From the NCBI GenBank assembly GCA_024114885.1, contig CP099423.1:62001-126000 (forward strand): DNA of 64,000 bases, read 5' to 3'. Source of the stretch: Septoria linicola. Its lineage: Eukaryota > Ascomycota > Dothideomycetes > Mycosphaerellales > Mycosphaerellaceae. A program made the translations under genes and the position numbers. Of this stretch, positions 56,078 through 64,000 are shown in pieces. Position 1 is the stretch's first letter. Each line of letters begins with the position of its first letter. The notes under the pieces were generated by a model, which was not told the origin of the DNA, did not search any database, and saw nothing but the letters and a program-made list of their open reading frames with translations.

Positions 56078-57178
56078 ATGTCAATCTATACAGAAATCTC
56101 AGACGTGAGCATGTACACGATCGAGTCCATCGATGCTGATAAGACGGCTCCGTCAAGTCGAAGGAAGAGACATATTCCCAAACTCAAAGAAAGCTGCGAT
56201 TGCTGCGCCCAAGCTAAAGTCCGCTGCACACGCGAGAGACCGGCGTGTCGAAGATGTGCAACGAAAAGGGTCGAGTGTCGGTATAGTTTGTCGAGGAGGG
56301 CGGGACGGAAGACCACTACTAGCAGTGGCAAGAGTGTCGAGGTAGATCGTTCTACTTGTCGACGCTCCTCTAAGATGTCTACGCAGACCCAGGGATCGGC
56401 AGAAGATGAATCTTCGTCAGGACCGAGTACGCCGGAGTCATTAGGTGGATGCCGTGAGCTACCAATGGCTAGCCGTACGATGCAGCAGTTCTCTTCGGAT
56501 GCTCTATTTGGCCCTTTGGGGGTGGGTCTCTGGTCTCGCTCAGCATTCCCGACAACGATGCATGACTTCAATGTCAATGCAGCAACATCGATATGGTCTT
56601 TCGATCGCGACAGCTTCTTCAGCAGCTCTCATGCCCTACATCTCGACAATAGCAGCACACTCTACTCCAGGCGAACCAACAGTCTGCAAAGCACATGCTC
56701 ATCATCATCCTCCTCATCAACATCACCAACAACAACATCATCTCTCGATACGGACTTCGACCTCACATCCCCATTCTTCTCTCCACAACAACAAAACCAC
56801 CAATTCCTCCCGGATCTGGACTTACTGCTGCCTGATCCAACATCACCTACCCTACCGACCACAGAAGCTCAAGAATGCCTCCTCTTCGCCTCAACAGAAT
56901 CCATTCGCGAAGATCTCCGTCTCGTAGCAAACTACGTTTCTACACTCGAAGAGCGCGTCAGTCAGAATGTACGATGTGCGGGGTTGAGGCAGAAGGCGGA
57001 GATGGAGGCTAGGAGGTTTTGTAGAAGTGATGAGAAGAAGAAATGGTGGGATGAGGATTGGAGGGGAGTGATGGATGGAGAAGCGGGGGACTTGGTCGCG
57101 AGGTTTGATGCGAGTGATTTGAAGAAGAGGCTGGGTGGGATCAGGCGGGATATTGAGGGAATTGTTGGGTTTACATGA
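56078..57178 (+). CDS. Zn(II)2Cys6 transcription factor with AflR-like finger
   Basis: Uninterrupted 366 residues. The six-cysteine cluster CDCCAQAKVRCTRERPACRR, then CATKRVECRYSLSRRAGRK, lies at residues about 40-80. It has the short spacing and trailing RRAGRK of AflR-type regulators, which bind TCG-containing inverted repeats in promoters. A Ser/Thr-rich middle follows (with a run SSSSSSTSPTTTSS-like) and a helical C-terminus (ESIREDLRLVANYVSTLEER). No fungal-specific middle homology domain is seen. The neighbours are HET and rhodopsin-like genes, with no polyketide or peptide synthase within the window, so its target is unknown. Confidence 0.88.
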   Translation: MSIYTEISDVSMYTIESIDADKTAPSSRRKRHIPKLKESCDCCAQAKVRCTRERPACRRCATKRVECRYSLSRRAGRKTTTSSGKSVEVDRSTCRRSSKMSTQTQGSAEDESSSGPSTPESLGGCRELPMASRTMQQFSSDALFGPLGVGLWSRSAFPTTMHDFNVNAATSIWSFDRDSFFSSSHALHLDNSSTLYSRRTNSLQSTCSSSSSSSTSPTTTSSLDTDFDLTSPFFSPQQQNHQFLPDLDLLLPDPTSPTLPTTEAQECLLFASTESIREDLRLVANYVSTLEERVSQNVRCAGLRQKAEMEARRFCRSDEKKKWWDEDWRGVMDGEAGDLVARFDASDLKKRLGGIRRDIEGIVGFT

Positions 57179-57245
57179 AGAGCATTAGCATAAGCGGTCT
57201 CGCAAGCTCTCACTGAGGCTGTCATTGAGAGCGTCCCATCCGGTG

Positions 57246-58784
57246 TTATTCAAGCCGACCCCTCGTATACTGTATCGGCAACCATCCTTTGTAGCGGACT
57301 TCATACTCGCTCATCTCTGTCTCGAATGGCATTCGCACATGGACGCCGCACGCTCTCTCGCCACTGTCACCATGTGCCCACATGGGCTCCTCACACTCCA
57401 AGCTGGTATACTTCGCCAGGTGTTGTAGTGCTTCGGCAGAACAATCAATTCTCATTCCTGCTGACGTCTGGGTCATATTCTTCCCGCTGGAAGTATCCAC
57501 AAACAGGCGAGAACGAAGCCATTCACTGAAGCCAGGACCAGCTCGGTCAACTTCGAGGAGGTCTCTGAACGCGGTATGTCGTGCTGCAGGAATCTTTCCA
57601 GGGTTGTGTTCCGACGGGGTATTCGCCGAACTGTGTGACACAAGTGCAATGGCCAGCTCGTACTTGGACATTGAGTAATCCACACACAGAGGCACCCACT
57701 CTGGATGATTCCGATATGCCGGCAGCGAAACCATAGCAAAGACTCTGTCCCTTGAGTCTGAGCACTGCTGGTGTCTGTATGCAGACGTCACATTGACCCA
57801 AAAGTCTGCCGCACTTCTCGATTGCGCTGACTGGGGATATGCTATGTTCAAGCGGCAAGCTTTCGCGACGTCACGCAGCCAGTATCGAGCACTGCTGATG
57901 ATGTTACAGAAGGAGGCGAGAGACGCCACGCACTCGCCAGAGTACAGTCAAATTCGTGCGAATCCTCCCCGAGTAAGAAGTTCTGGTATGATCCAGCGCC
58001 TCTTGAAATACCTGTCTGCTATCAGTGCATTGATATACATCTCTGCTTTGGCTGCTGGCTCGTTGTCATCATCGACGGAGGACCACCAGTTCTCGTCGAA
58101 TGTTCTCAGCGACTGATATGTCCGATACAGTGCAGGGGGTTTGATCAGCGGAGGGTCTCGCAAGCTCAATGCTCGAAATGCTTTCGCAGTGTAACGCATT
58201 TCAGCACCAAGCCATACTGCCACGGCGCCCGCATTCTCAAAGATTCGCCACATCTGCTGAACCTGAGTACTTTTTTCTTGATTGTCTGCCTGATTCAAGC
58301 AAATCGAGTCGATCCAGAGCCACGGGTGCACTTTGGTGATACTTGGTCGTCTGCACTCATGCTGAAGTAGGCTGGCTACACTTTCTGTCACCCGAAATGC
58401 CTTGTCATTCAAAGTTATGGGCTGACAGAAACTAGCCGCATCCCAGCAGTATGAGACTGCTGTGTAATAGTCCCTATCCTCGGCACTATCATGAACTCTG
58501 GACAGGACATTGTCAATGTCTCGATCGTCTCCTGTAGCACTATTGGTTTCGTGATACATTCGGCTTTCTAGATCTCGATCAACTGGAGCAGTATTGTGTG
58601 GTCTTCGACCTTCCAGGTAATCCTCATAGTTCAGATTCTTGAAATTCCAGTAGCTTCTGAGTGGACGACGCTCCAAGATGCAGCAGATATTCTGCGGTGT
58701 ACTTTCAGGCAGGATGCGAACAAGGCGGATCTCGTCCGACGCGAGCGGTTCGTCCCTGAAATCAGCCTTTGCAGTCCACTTCAA
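57246..58784 (-). pseudogene. HET-domain gene with an in-frame TGA
   Basis: The HET domain is clear: YTAVSYCWDAASFCQPITLN, WLWIDSICLNQADNQEK, QVQQMWRIFENAGAVAVWLG and RYFKRRWIIPELL. The frame meets TGA at 57948-57950 (GGFARI-stop-LYSGECVAS) and then stays open in the same frame to 57246 (about 235 more codons), including FWVNVTSAYRHQQCSDSRDR and YSMSKYELAIALV, the normal C-terminal half. No intron removes the TGA. The true start is unclear: there is no ATG at 58784, and a TTTCAG acceptor at about 58762 suggests an upstream exon that I could not join in frame. HET proteins control vegetative incompatibility. Confidence 0.7.
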
Positions 58785-59173
58785 CTGACCGAATCAACCA
58801 AAGCTAGATCATGGTCTGCCAAAAAATCACTGCGGGGCATAGTGGCCAAGTGGTCGCTCAATTGAATGCAGCTGTAATTCAACTGTATCTGCAAAGGTAT
58901 ATCGGAGGCGATGTACGGCCAGGGTGTAGACGATGTTGCGAGATGGAGGAAAGCAGCCCCGCGAGGTCGCAGCTGAGCCAAGCTAGCTGTATTTGCTAGA
59001 CTGTGGGTAGGCACGTTGGACTATGCAAGTGGCTGAGAATTACATTATTCTCTCAAGCTGTTAGCATGGTTGATCTTTTGCAGATTCCACACGGCATTTC
59101 GAATATCGACTTCCTGTAAGGTAATGCCGCATCAGAGCCCGCCATTGCTCGCGTCCTGTCACTCCCCATCGAG
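58785..59173. other. intergenic, no gene seen
   Basis: The minus-strand frame at 58781-59014 might contain the missing first exon of the HET gene (ending near LALVDS), but its splice phase does not fit. Otherwise nothing is visible. Confidence 0.3.
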
Positions 59174-60004
59174 TCATTTCTTTCCATCGCGCTCAATATG
59201 CTCAGTTCTCAGAACCATGCCATCACACCCCTCGTGCTCCTTGCCTCTCCTCTCAAAACACTCCCTTGAGCACCAGTCCGCTTGCACATCCATCTTGCAC
59301 TCTGCTTCTCCCTCTCTATTTGCACAGACGAATTTCACGTTCGAGATATACTTGTCGCATATATCACAATCATACCAAACCAGCTTTCCATCTTTGTCGA
59401 CCTCCGGTCTAGGCTTGACTTTTCCTTTCTGTGCATCGATCTTCTCCGCTAAAGCCCTGATACGCTTCCCGAGAGCAGATAGATAATCTCTGCCCTCCTC
59501 TGCTGTCTTTGGAGGAGGCGAAGGTGGCGAAGACTCAGGTTGAGGGAGAGACTGGTCTTGATCGGCTTGTTTCTGCAATTCGACTTGGTGAAGCCATTTA
59601 AGGAGCTTGATGGCTTCGGGGATGTGGTCATCGCTGAGAGACGGGGATGAGAAAAATGTTGAAAGGTCGGTTGAGGGATTAAAGATGGCATGAGTGATGG
59701 AGTTGAGGATCTCGCGATCTTGCGTGGAGACTGGAGGTAGGTCAGATTTGAGGTCGTTGAGGTTGGGCGTGCTTGGGGTCGGTGGTGGATTGTCGTCATT
59801 CGTTATCTGATATTGCTTGAGTACTGGTGGCGAGGATGTAAACTCTGTTGGCTCCCTTGCGTTTGGTGCTTCGTCCTCGGCCGACTCATGCATAGCAGGA
59901 AGAGTGCTCTGGAGATGAGGGTGCCATTTAACCGGCAGCACCACGAGGCCTTTCGGCGCCTTGCTCAGTTTCGGCTTGAACCTGCCACTGCGCTTGATTG
60001 GCAT
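59174..60004 (-). CDS. hypothetical protein with C-terminal cysteine cluster
   Basis: Uninterrupted 276 residues from ATG at 60004 (MPIKRSGRFKPKLSKAPKGL). The first 170 residues are Pro/Ser-rich with a helical block (EAIKLLKWLHQVELQKQADQ). A helix ALGKRIRALAEKIDAQKGK then leads to YDCDICDKYISNVKFVCANR, CKMDVQADWCSRECF and EGCDGM. The eight cysteines and one His are spaced like a zinc-binding module, though not one I can name. The basic N-terminus might direct it to the nucleus. Intact. Confidence 0.65.
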   Translation of the reverse strand: MPIKRSGRFKPKLSKAPKGLVVLPVKWHPHLQSTLPAMHESAEDEAPNAREPTEFTSSPPVLKQYQITNDDNPPPTPSTPNLNDLKSDLPPVSTQDREILNSITHAIFNPSTDLSTFFSSPSLSDDHIPEAIKLLKWLHQVELQKQADQDQSLPQPESSPPSPPPKTAEEGRDYLSALGKRIRALAEKIDAQKGKVKPRPEVDKDGKLVWYDCDICDKYISNVKFVCANREGEAECKMDVQADWCSRECFERRGKEHEGCDGMVLRTEHIERDGKK

Positions 60005-60353
60005 GTTGTAGGCGTGCTCGGAGCGAATGAGAAAGGCAGAGAGGATCTCGATCCGTCAGGTCTCAAGAGACAAGCAAAGCATTCGACCGTGCCAGGTGGT
60101 GCGAACATCAATGATTACCTACCCAGTCAGTTCTGCGCTCACCTACCACAAGTGAGTACATTCGAGAAGTGTCAAGTGAAAACGAGTGCATGGCGCGTGA
60201 AGTCTTGTCTTGATTTCGTGGCTACCAAAGTGCCGTTTCGGCGTTCTCTTCCGCCGTCATCGTACTGCAAAGGCAGTTGGCCCATGTGAATATCCTCCCT
60301 GACGCCATGCTGTTCCGTTTTGTGAATGCTGCAACGACCAGATCTCGACTCGC
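60005..60353. other. intergenic between two minus-strand genes
   Basis: No gene. It should hold the 3' UTR of rps13 and the promoter of the cysteine-cluster protein. Confidence 0.4.
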
Positions 60354-61105
60354 TTATGCGACGAGGGTGCTGGCAGTGGCGCTCTCGTATCGCCAGGTTG
60401 GTGGGAGAGCACCGACAGTCTTGTAGTAGCGGGACAGACGGTGGATACGCGACTCGATGAGAATGAGGCGGAACTTGCTGTCCTTGTCCTTGCGGTTGCG
60501 CTCGAGGTGCTTGCGGACAGCGACGGCCTAGATTGAAACGTCAACATTTGCCCGACAGCATGAGAAAATATAACACTGACCTTCTTGATCAACATGTAGA
60601 GGTCCTCTGGAATCTCTGGTGCGAGGCCTATTTGGTCTCTCTGTCAGTCTGTGACCAAGCAGAGGCGTAAAATTTGTGCATGCGCAGTGCAGAGGCAGTA
60701 TTTGTGTGTAGTGTCCATCTCTTTTCGAGCAGAGCTTTCACAATGCTCAAGAGTCTCTACTTTTTCAAACGGGTGCGACGAGAGGTGGTGGAGCTGGCAT
60801 ACCGTTGCCCTTGAGGATACGGAGGATCTTGTTACCTGCGCGCAAAACACATGTCAGCTTTTCTGTCGCACTTTCTTCTCTCGTTGACAGGCTCCTTCCT
60901 TACCAGTGACAATCTTGACCTGGGCAACACCGTGCGAGTCACGGAGGACGACACCAATCTGCGATGGGGTGGCACCCTTCTTTGCGAGCTTGCAGATCTG
61001 GTCAACGACCTGGTCTGGCGTGGTCTTGAGCCATGCTGGAGGAGCGCGCGAGTATGGGATGGCGCTGGAAGAAATTCCCTTTCCGTTGCTGTGAAGACGA
61101 CCCAT
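60354..61105 (-). CDS. rps13: 40S ribosomal protein S13 (uS15)
   Basis: Four exons, 61105-60904, 60835-60803, 60627-60581 and 60527-60354, give 151 residues, exactly the usual length. MGRLHSNGKGISSSAIPYSR, DQVVDQICKLAKKGATPSQI, DSHGVAQVKIVTGNKILRIL and the C-terminal RNRKDKDSKFRLILIESRIH are near-invariant S13 sequence. The protein is part of the small ribosomal subunit. Exon 2 is only 33 bp. The introns are 68, 175 and 53 bp, and the 175 bp intron is long for this genome, which is common in ribosomal protein genes. All donors and acceptors are GT-AG. Confidence 0.97.
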
Positions 61106-61769
61106 GTTGGCGGTGGTTGTCGAGGAGGATGGTCGAGAGATTCGGTGCTCGTTGGGTGCTTGAAGGGCTTCTTCGAGATCAGAAGTTGGGTCGCACTTTC
61201 CATTCGATTTTGTGCTTGGCAGCGCTATTCCGCATTGGGTATCGCAAACGAGGCCCGTCCGTCTCCCCAGTCTGCAGTCTGCTCCACACGCTGCACTTCA
61301 CCTCTGCTCGCACGCAACGCCCTCCTGCATCGCGCATTATTATTGTTTCGGGAATTGCGGTCTCTCGCCGCTGTTGACTGACAGCTTCCAAGTACTTTGG
61401 AGGCACACCCGAGATGCAGGAGCACACATCCCGCGACGGCGCACTTTGTAAGACCATGTGCGGCAGAGTGTGATTGCAAGTGTGAGGGGAGCAAATGAAG
61501 CATCCGATAGATGTACAGCTAAGTGAGCACTTGTTTGTCGTCTAGCGTGTGATTGTGGTGAATGTGCGTGATTGCTTATAGTGAACGCACCTTCTGCCTC
61601 TCATTCGATTTCCGCCCCAACTCGACAATAACAACCAACAGCACACTCGTTCCACCTTTTCTTCTCTTTCCACAACCACATTCGTTTGACACCGACAGAC
61701 AACTACAACGACCTTGATCACACACACTCTTTACTATCACACAAAGCAGAAACACCTACCAACGACAAG
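61106..61769. promoter_or_regulatory. shared upstream region of rps13 and the surface-protein gene
   Basis: 664 bp between two divergent start codons with no supported gene. Long pyrimidine-rich stretches precede the + strand ATG (61640-61760: CCACCTTTTCTTCTCTTTCC and others), typical of highly expressed fungal genes. No specific factor site is claimed. Confidence 0.4.
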
Positions 61770-62632
61770 ATGCAGCTCATCACCAACCTGTCTCTGCTCG
61801 CCGGCGTCGCCTCGACCGCCATGGCCACTTCTTCTTCGCCAGCTGCCGCCTCGGAGACTTGCAGCACCTTCAGCACCACCATCACAAGCACGGTCGCGAC
61901 AGTCACCATCACCGTCACTCCAGGTGTCGAGGCCTCGTCCGTCGCCGGTCCATTGAGCCACTCGAGCATCACCTCTGGCTCTTGCGCCGCTCCTGCCACA
62001 GCTGGCTCGAGGTGCGTTCTCCCATTGCTTCAAAGTCAATCAAGTACATCAAACACTCACATCTCACAGCTCCGTCTCTGTCTGGACTTCCACCGAGAAG
62101 CCAAGCTCGACCACTCCAGCGGCCTGGACCTTGTCCACGTAAGTTTGCAGCCTTCTTCATTTCTTGCGGACCGTGCTCGCAGGCGACTTCTCGCCACGGG
62201 TTTCCATACTGACTCTTCTCCAGCTACACCGGCGTCAACCCAACCAACCCGGCCGAGACTCTCACTGCCACTCACTGCGCTTCTGGCTCCGTCATCGCTG
62301 GCGTCAACACCGTCAACGGTACTGGCGGCACCACCTACCTTGTCTGCGCTGCTGGCACTGCCTCGCATCCAACTGTCAGCACCTTCACTGGCAAGTCTAC
62401 CGCCGACGCTGTTGGTGCCACTCACACTTCTGGCTTCTCCTTCTACCCGACGGGTCCAGCCAACGCTACGGGCGGTCCGACAGGCTCCGGTAGTGGCATC
62501 GCTGCTCCAACTACTGGTATCGTCGCTGCAACTCAGAGCGTCGTCCCATTCACTGGTGGTGCTCCCGCTATCAACGGCAAGAAGGCTGTCGCAGCTCTGG
62601 CTGGAATCGCCGTCGCCATGCTCTTTGTCTAA
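61770..62632 (+). CDS. GPI-type secreted Ser/Thr-rich surface protein
   Basis: Exons 61770-62011, 62070-62138 and 62224-62632 give 239 residues. The signal peptide MQLITNLSLLAGVASTAMA is followed by a Ser/Thr/Ala-rich chain suited to O-glycosylation (TCSTFSTTITSTVATVTITV). A more folded part contains two Cys (ATHCASGSVIAGVNTVNG, TYLVCAAGTASHPTVST). The C-terminus AINGKKAVAALAGIAVAMLF ends in a hydrophobic tail without charged residues after it, as in GPI-anchored cell-wall proteins. Function unknown. Both introns have good GT-AG ends, and unspliced sequence would run out of frame. Confidence 0.8.
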
Positions 62633-63128
62633 GCTGGAACGGTGCGATGACTTGCTCATTCCAGTTACAAAGCGAAGTGCCTTGATGGACTTTTGCCACG
62701 ACTGATGGTTACTGCGAGATGATTACTGCTTTACGATGACTGCATGAGCGTTGATTTGAGACTATGAAAGTTCTCGGGTCGGGCTTTAAGCAGCGAGAGA
62801 TACCCGCATGATGGGCTGCGAAAGGCACACGGCATTACGACGGCGTTCATACTGTTCTGTACTATTGAAAAATTGCACTGTATTGCATCCCTCGAAGTTG
62901 TCGACCTCTCTGCTCCATTAGTCAGCGTGACTTCAGGCGTCCCATGCAAGCTGATCGTGTACTGACCTATCAGTACTACACGCCTTGTAAACACTACTAT
63001 GGGAAGATGGCCAAGGTGACCTCACAAGCTATGAGAGGTGGTCGCATAAGCTATAAGAGGCAATCTCACAAGCTATAGGAAATTGACAGTGTAGCACAGC
63101 GAACTCCAAGAGAAACAAAAAGTCCACC
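62633..63128. other. intergenic
   Basis: No gene. A short duplicated motif ACAAGCTAT(G/A)(A/G)(G) occurs three times near 63026-63080 (with GCATAAGCTATAAGAGG), possibly a small promoter repeat for the next gene. Confidence 0.4.
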
Positions 63129-63642
63129 ATGCCTTCCACCACTTCCTCAACAAAACACATGACACCCCACGAAGCAATCTGCGACGCAGCCCACCGCATG
63201 ATCCAGGGTCTCGACGATAACAATGCAGAAGTATAATCTCGACTCCCCTTCAACCCAAACAATCATCCTGCTCACAATTGAGATCTAGCTCCTCTCCTCA
63301 GCCTTCACCCCAGACGCAACCTACGACCTCCGCGCCTTCTCCTTCCTCGGCTTCGACCAGGTCCTCTCTGGCCAAGCCAACATCGTTTCAACACTCCTCT
63401 CTGCAGTAGGACATATGGATACTACACATATGCTCTCCAATTTTCGTACCAGGATCCTCGAGGCCGGTACTGGAGAAGGTGAGGGTGACGGAGGGAAAGC
63501 GGAAATGGAATGCTATGCTCTAGCACAGCATTGGAGAACGGGAGAGTGAAGGGAGCAGGGGACTGGAGGTGAGAGGAGTTGGTTGATGGGGAATAGGTAT
63601 AAGGGTGTTTTGGTTAAGGATGGGGGAGTGTGGAGGTTTTGA
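63129..63642 (+). pseudogene. SnoaL-like (NTF2 fold) protein gene with an in-frame TGA
   Basis: Exon 1 63129-63230 (MPSTTSSTKHMTPHEAICDA) joins 63289 in phase 0 across a 58 bp intron. The sequence LLSSAFTPDATYDLRAFSFL, GQANIVSTLLSAVGHMDTTH and MLSNFRTRI is typical of fungal SnoaL-like proteins. TGA at 63547-63549 follows AQHWRTGE, leaving 120 residues. The same frame continues for 30 more codons to TGA at 63640 and supplies the expected last strand (WLMGNRYKGVLVKDGGVWRF). The early stop therefore removes the final beta-strand unless it is bypassed. Confidence 0.6.
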
Positions 63643-64000
63643 GAAGTTTGAGTTGTGGTGTGTCTGGTGTCAGGGGGATGTTGGGGTTTCGGGGAAGTGA
63701 TGGAAAGAGCTAGTCCTAGGGGTGGAGTGGTGTGTGTGTGCCAGTTTCATGAGACATGCAGGCATGGTAAGGTTGAAGACGTCCGGGATCGCGCTAGGTG
63801 TCTGAGGTTGCAGGTAAACGAGCACTGCAGACCGAGATTGGGAGATGTAATATGAACTTCTTTTTGATTCTTGTCGTAGCTACCGATCATCTCGTGATTC
63901 TTCCACTCGCTGAGAGGTTGTGAATTCTGACAATCGCTCAAATGTCAACGCTATGAGGCCTAGCGCAACAAAAGCGAATACATGCTGGGCCTGAAGTACC
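63643..64000. other. no gene seen at the right edge
   Basis: Short frames on both strands without motifs. A gene may begin beyond the window. Confidence 0.3.

Noticed and set aside
53111..58784. Secondary-metabolite gene cluster around the AflR-like factor
   Set aside because: No polyketide synthase, peptide synthetase, terpene cyclase or tailoring enzymes adjoin it; its neighbours are HET and rhodopsin-like relics.
12457..63549. Reassignment of UGA as a sense codon, or selenocysteine
   Set aside because: Several intact genes here (epimerase, acidic protein, mitochondrial protein) end with TGA at the family-expected place, and no selenoprotein family or SECIS-like structure is evident at the interrupted genes.

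Overview
The window is nuclear DNA of a filamentous ascomycete. The genes have short (about 45-70 bp) GT-AG introns with CTAAC/CTGAC-like branch points. The encoded families are typically fungal: HET and HET-NACHT proteins, Pth11/rhodopsin-like membrane proteins, GH75 chitosanase, a Zn(II)2Cys6 factor with an AflR-like finger, and nuclear rim protein Nur1. There is heavy C-to-T damage of the RIP type. A dothideomycete is my inference from gene style only; the species is not identified.

Layout. Bases 1-5,335 are an AT-rich block. A Copia pol remnant (1-2,240) is followed by AT-rich filler and a hAT transposase remnant (about 3,113-5,065). Both are riddled with TAG/TAA where Gln codons once stood. 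The first 3.1 kb contains no CpG that I could find, whereas the hAT part keeps CpG and lost only CpA/TpG. Next comes an 11-copy tandem array (about 5,930-7,625) with a 151 bp period that switches to 160 bp, then RIP-eroded gene debris to 9.3 kb.

From 9.7 kb gene-rich DNA begins. It holds a small acidic protein, two neighbouring coiled-coil genes (one with ten 49-residue repeats and one in-frame TGA), nur1, a 2EXR/F-box-like gene divergent from NAD(P)H-hydrate epimerase, a second 2EXR-like gene with an in-frame TGA, a secreted GH75 chitosanase, an MFS fragment, a 42 bp inverted repeat, a mitochondrial protein, a decayed amino-acid permease, a secreted protein with a decayed tandem copy, a frameshifted SnoaL-like gene, an intron-containing tRNA-Val, an F-box-like gene, TFIIS, a secreted intradiol dioxygenase, the peroxisomal Fox2 protein, a glycerate-kinase-like P-loop kinase, a HET-NACHT relic, cystathionine beta-lyase, a RIP-damaged rhodopsin-like gene, an AflR-type Zn2Cys6 factor, a HET gene with an in-frame TGA, a Cys-rich C-terminus protein, ribosomal protein S13, a GPI-type surface protein, and a SnoaL-like gene with another in-frame TGA.

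Reading. Conserved housekeeping genes (rps13, TFIIS, fox2, str3, nur1, epimerase) are intact and spliced cleanly. Accessory genes between them (HET, NACHT, 2EXR, SnoaL, permease, rhodopsin-like, secreted paralogue) are often broken. No biosynthetic cluster or operon-like pathway is apparent. The most unusual items are the 160 bp array, the 49-residue repeat protein, the recurrent single in-frame TGA codons, and the sharp change of mutational signature between the two transposon relics. Exon joins were deduced by eye from splice signals and frame, not from transcripts.
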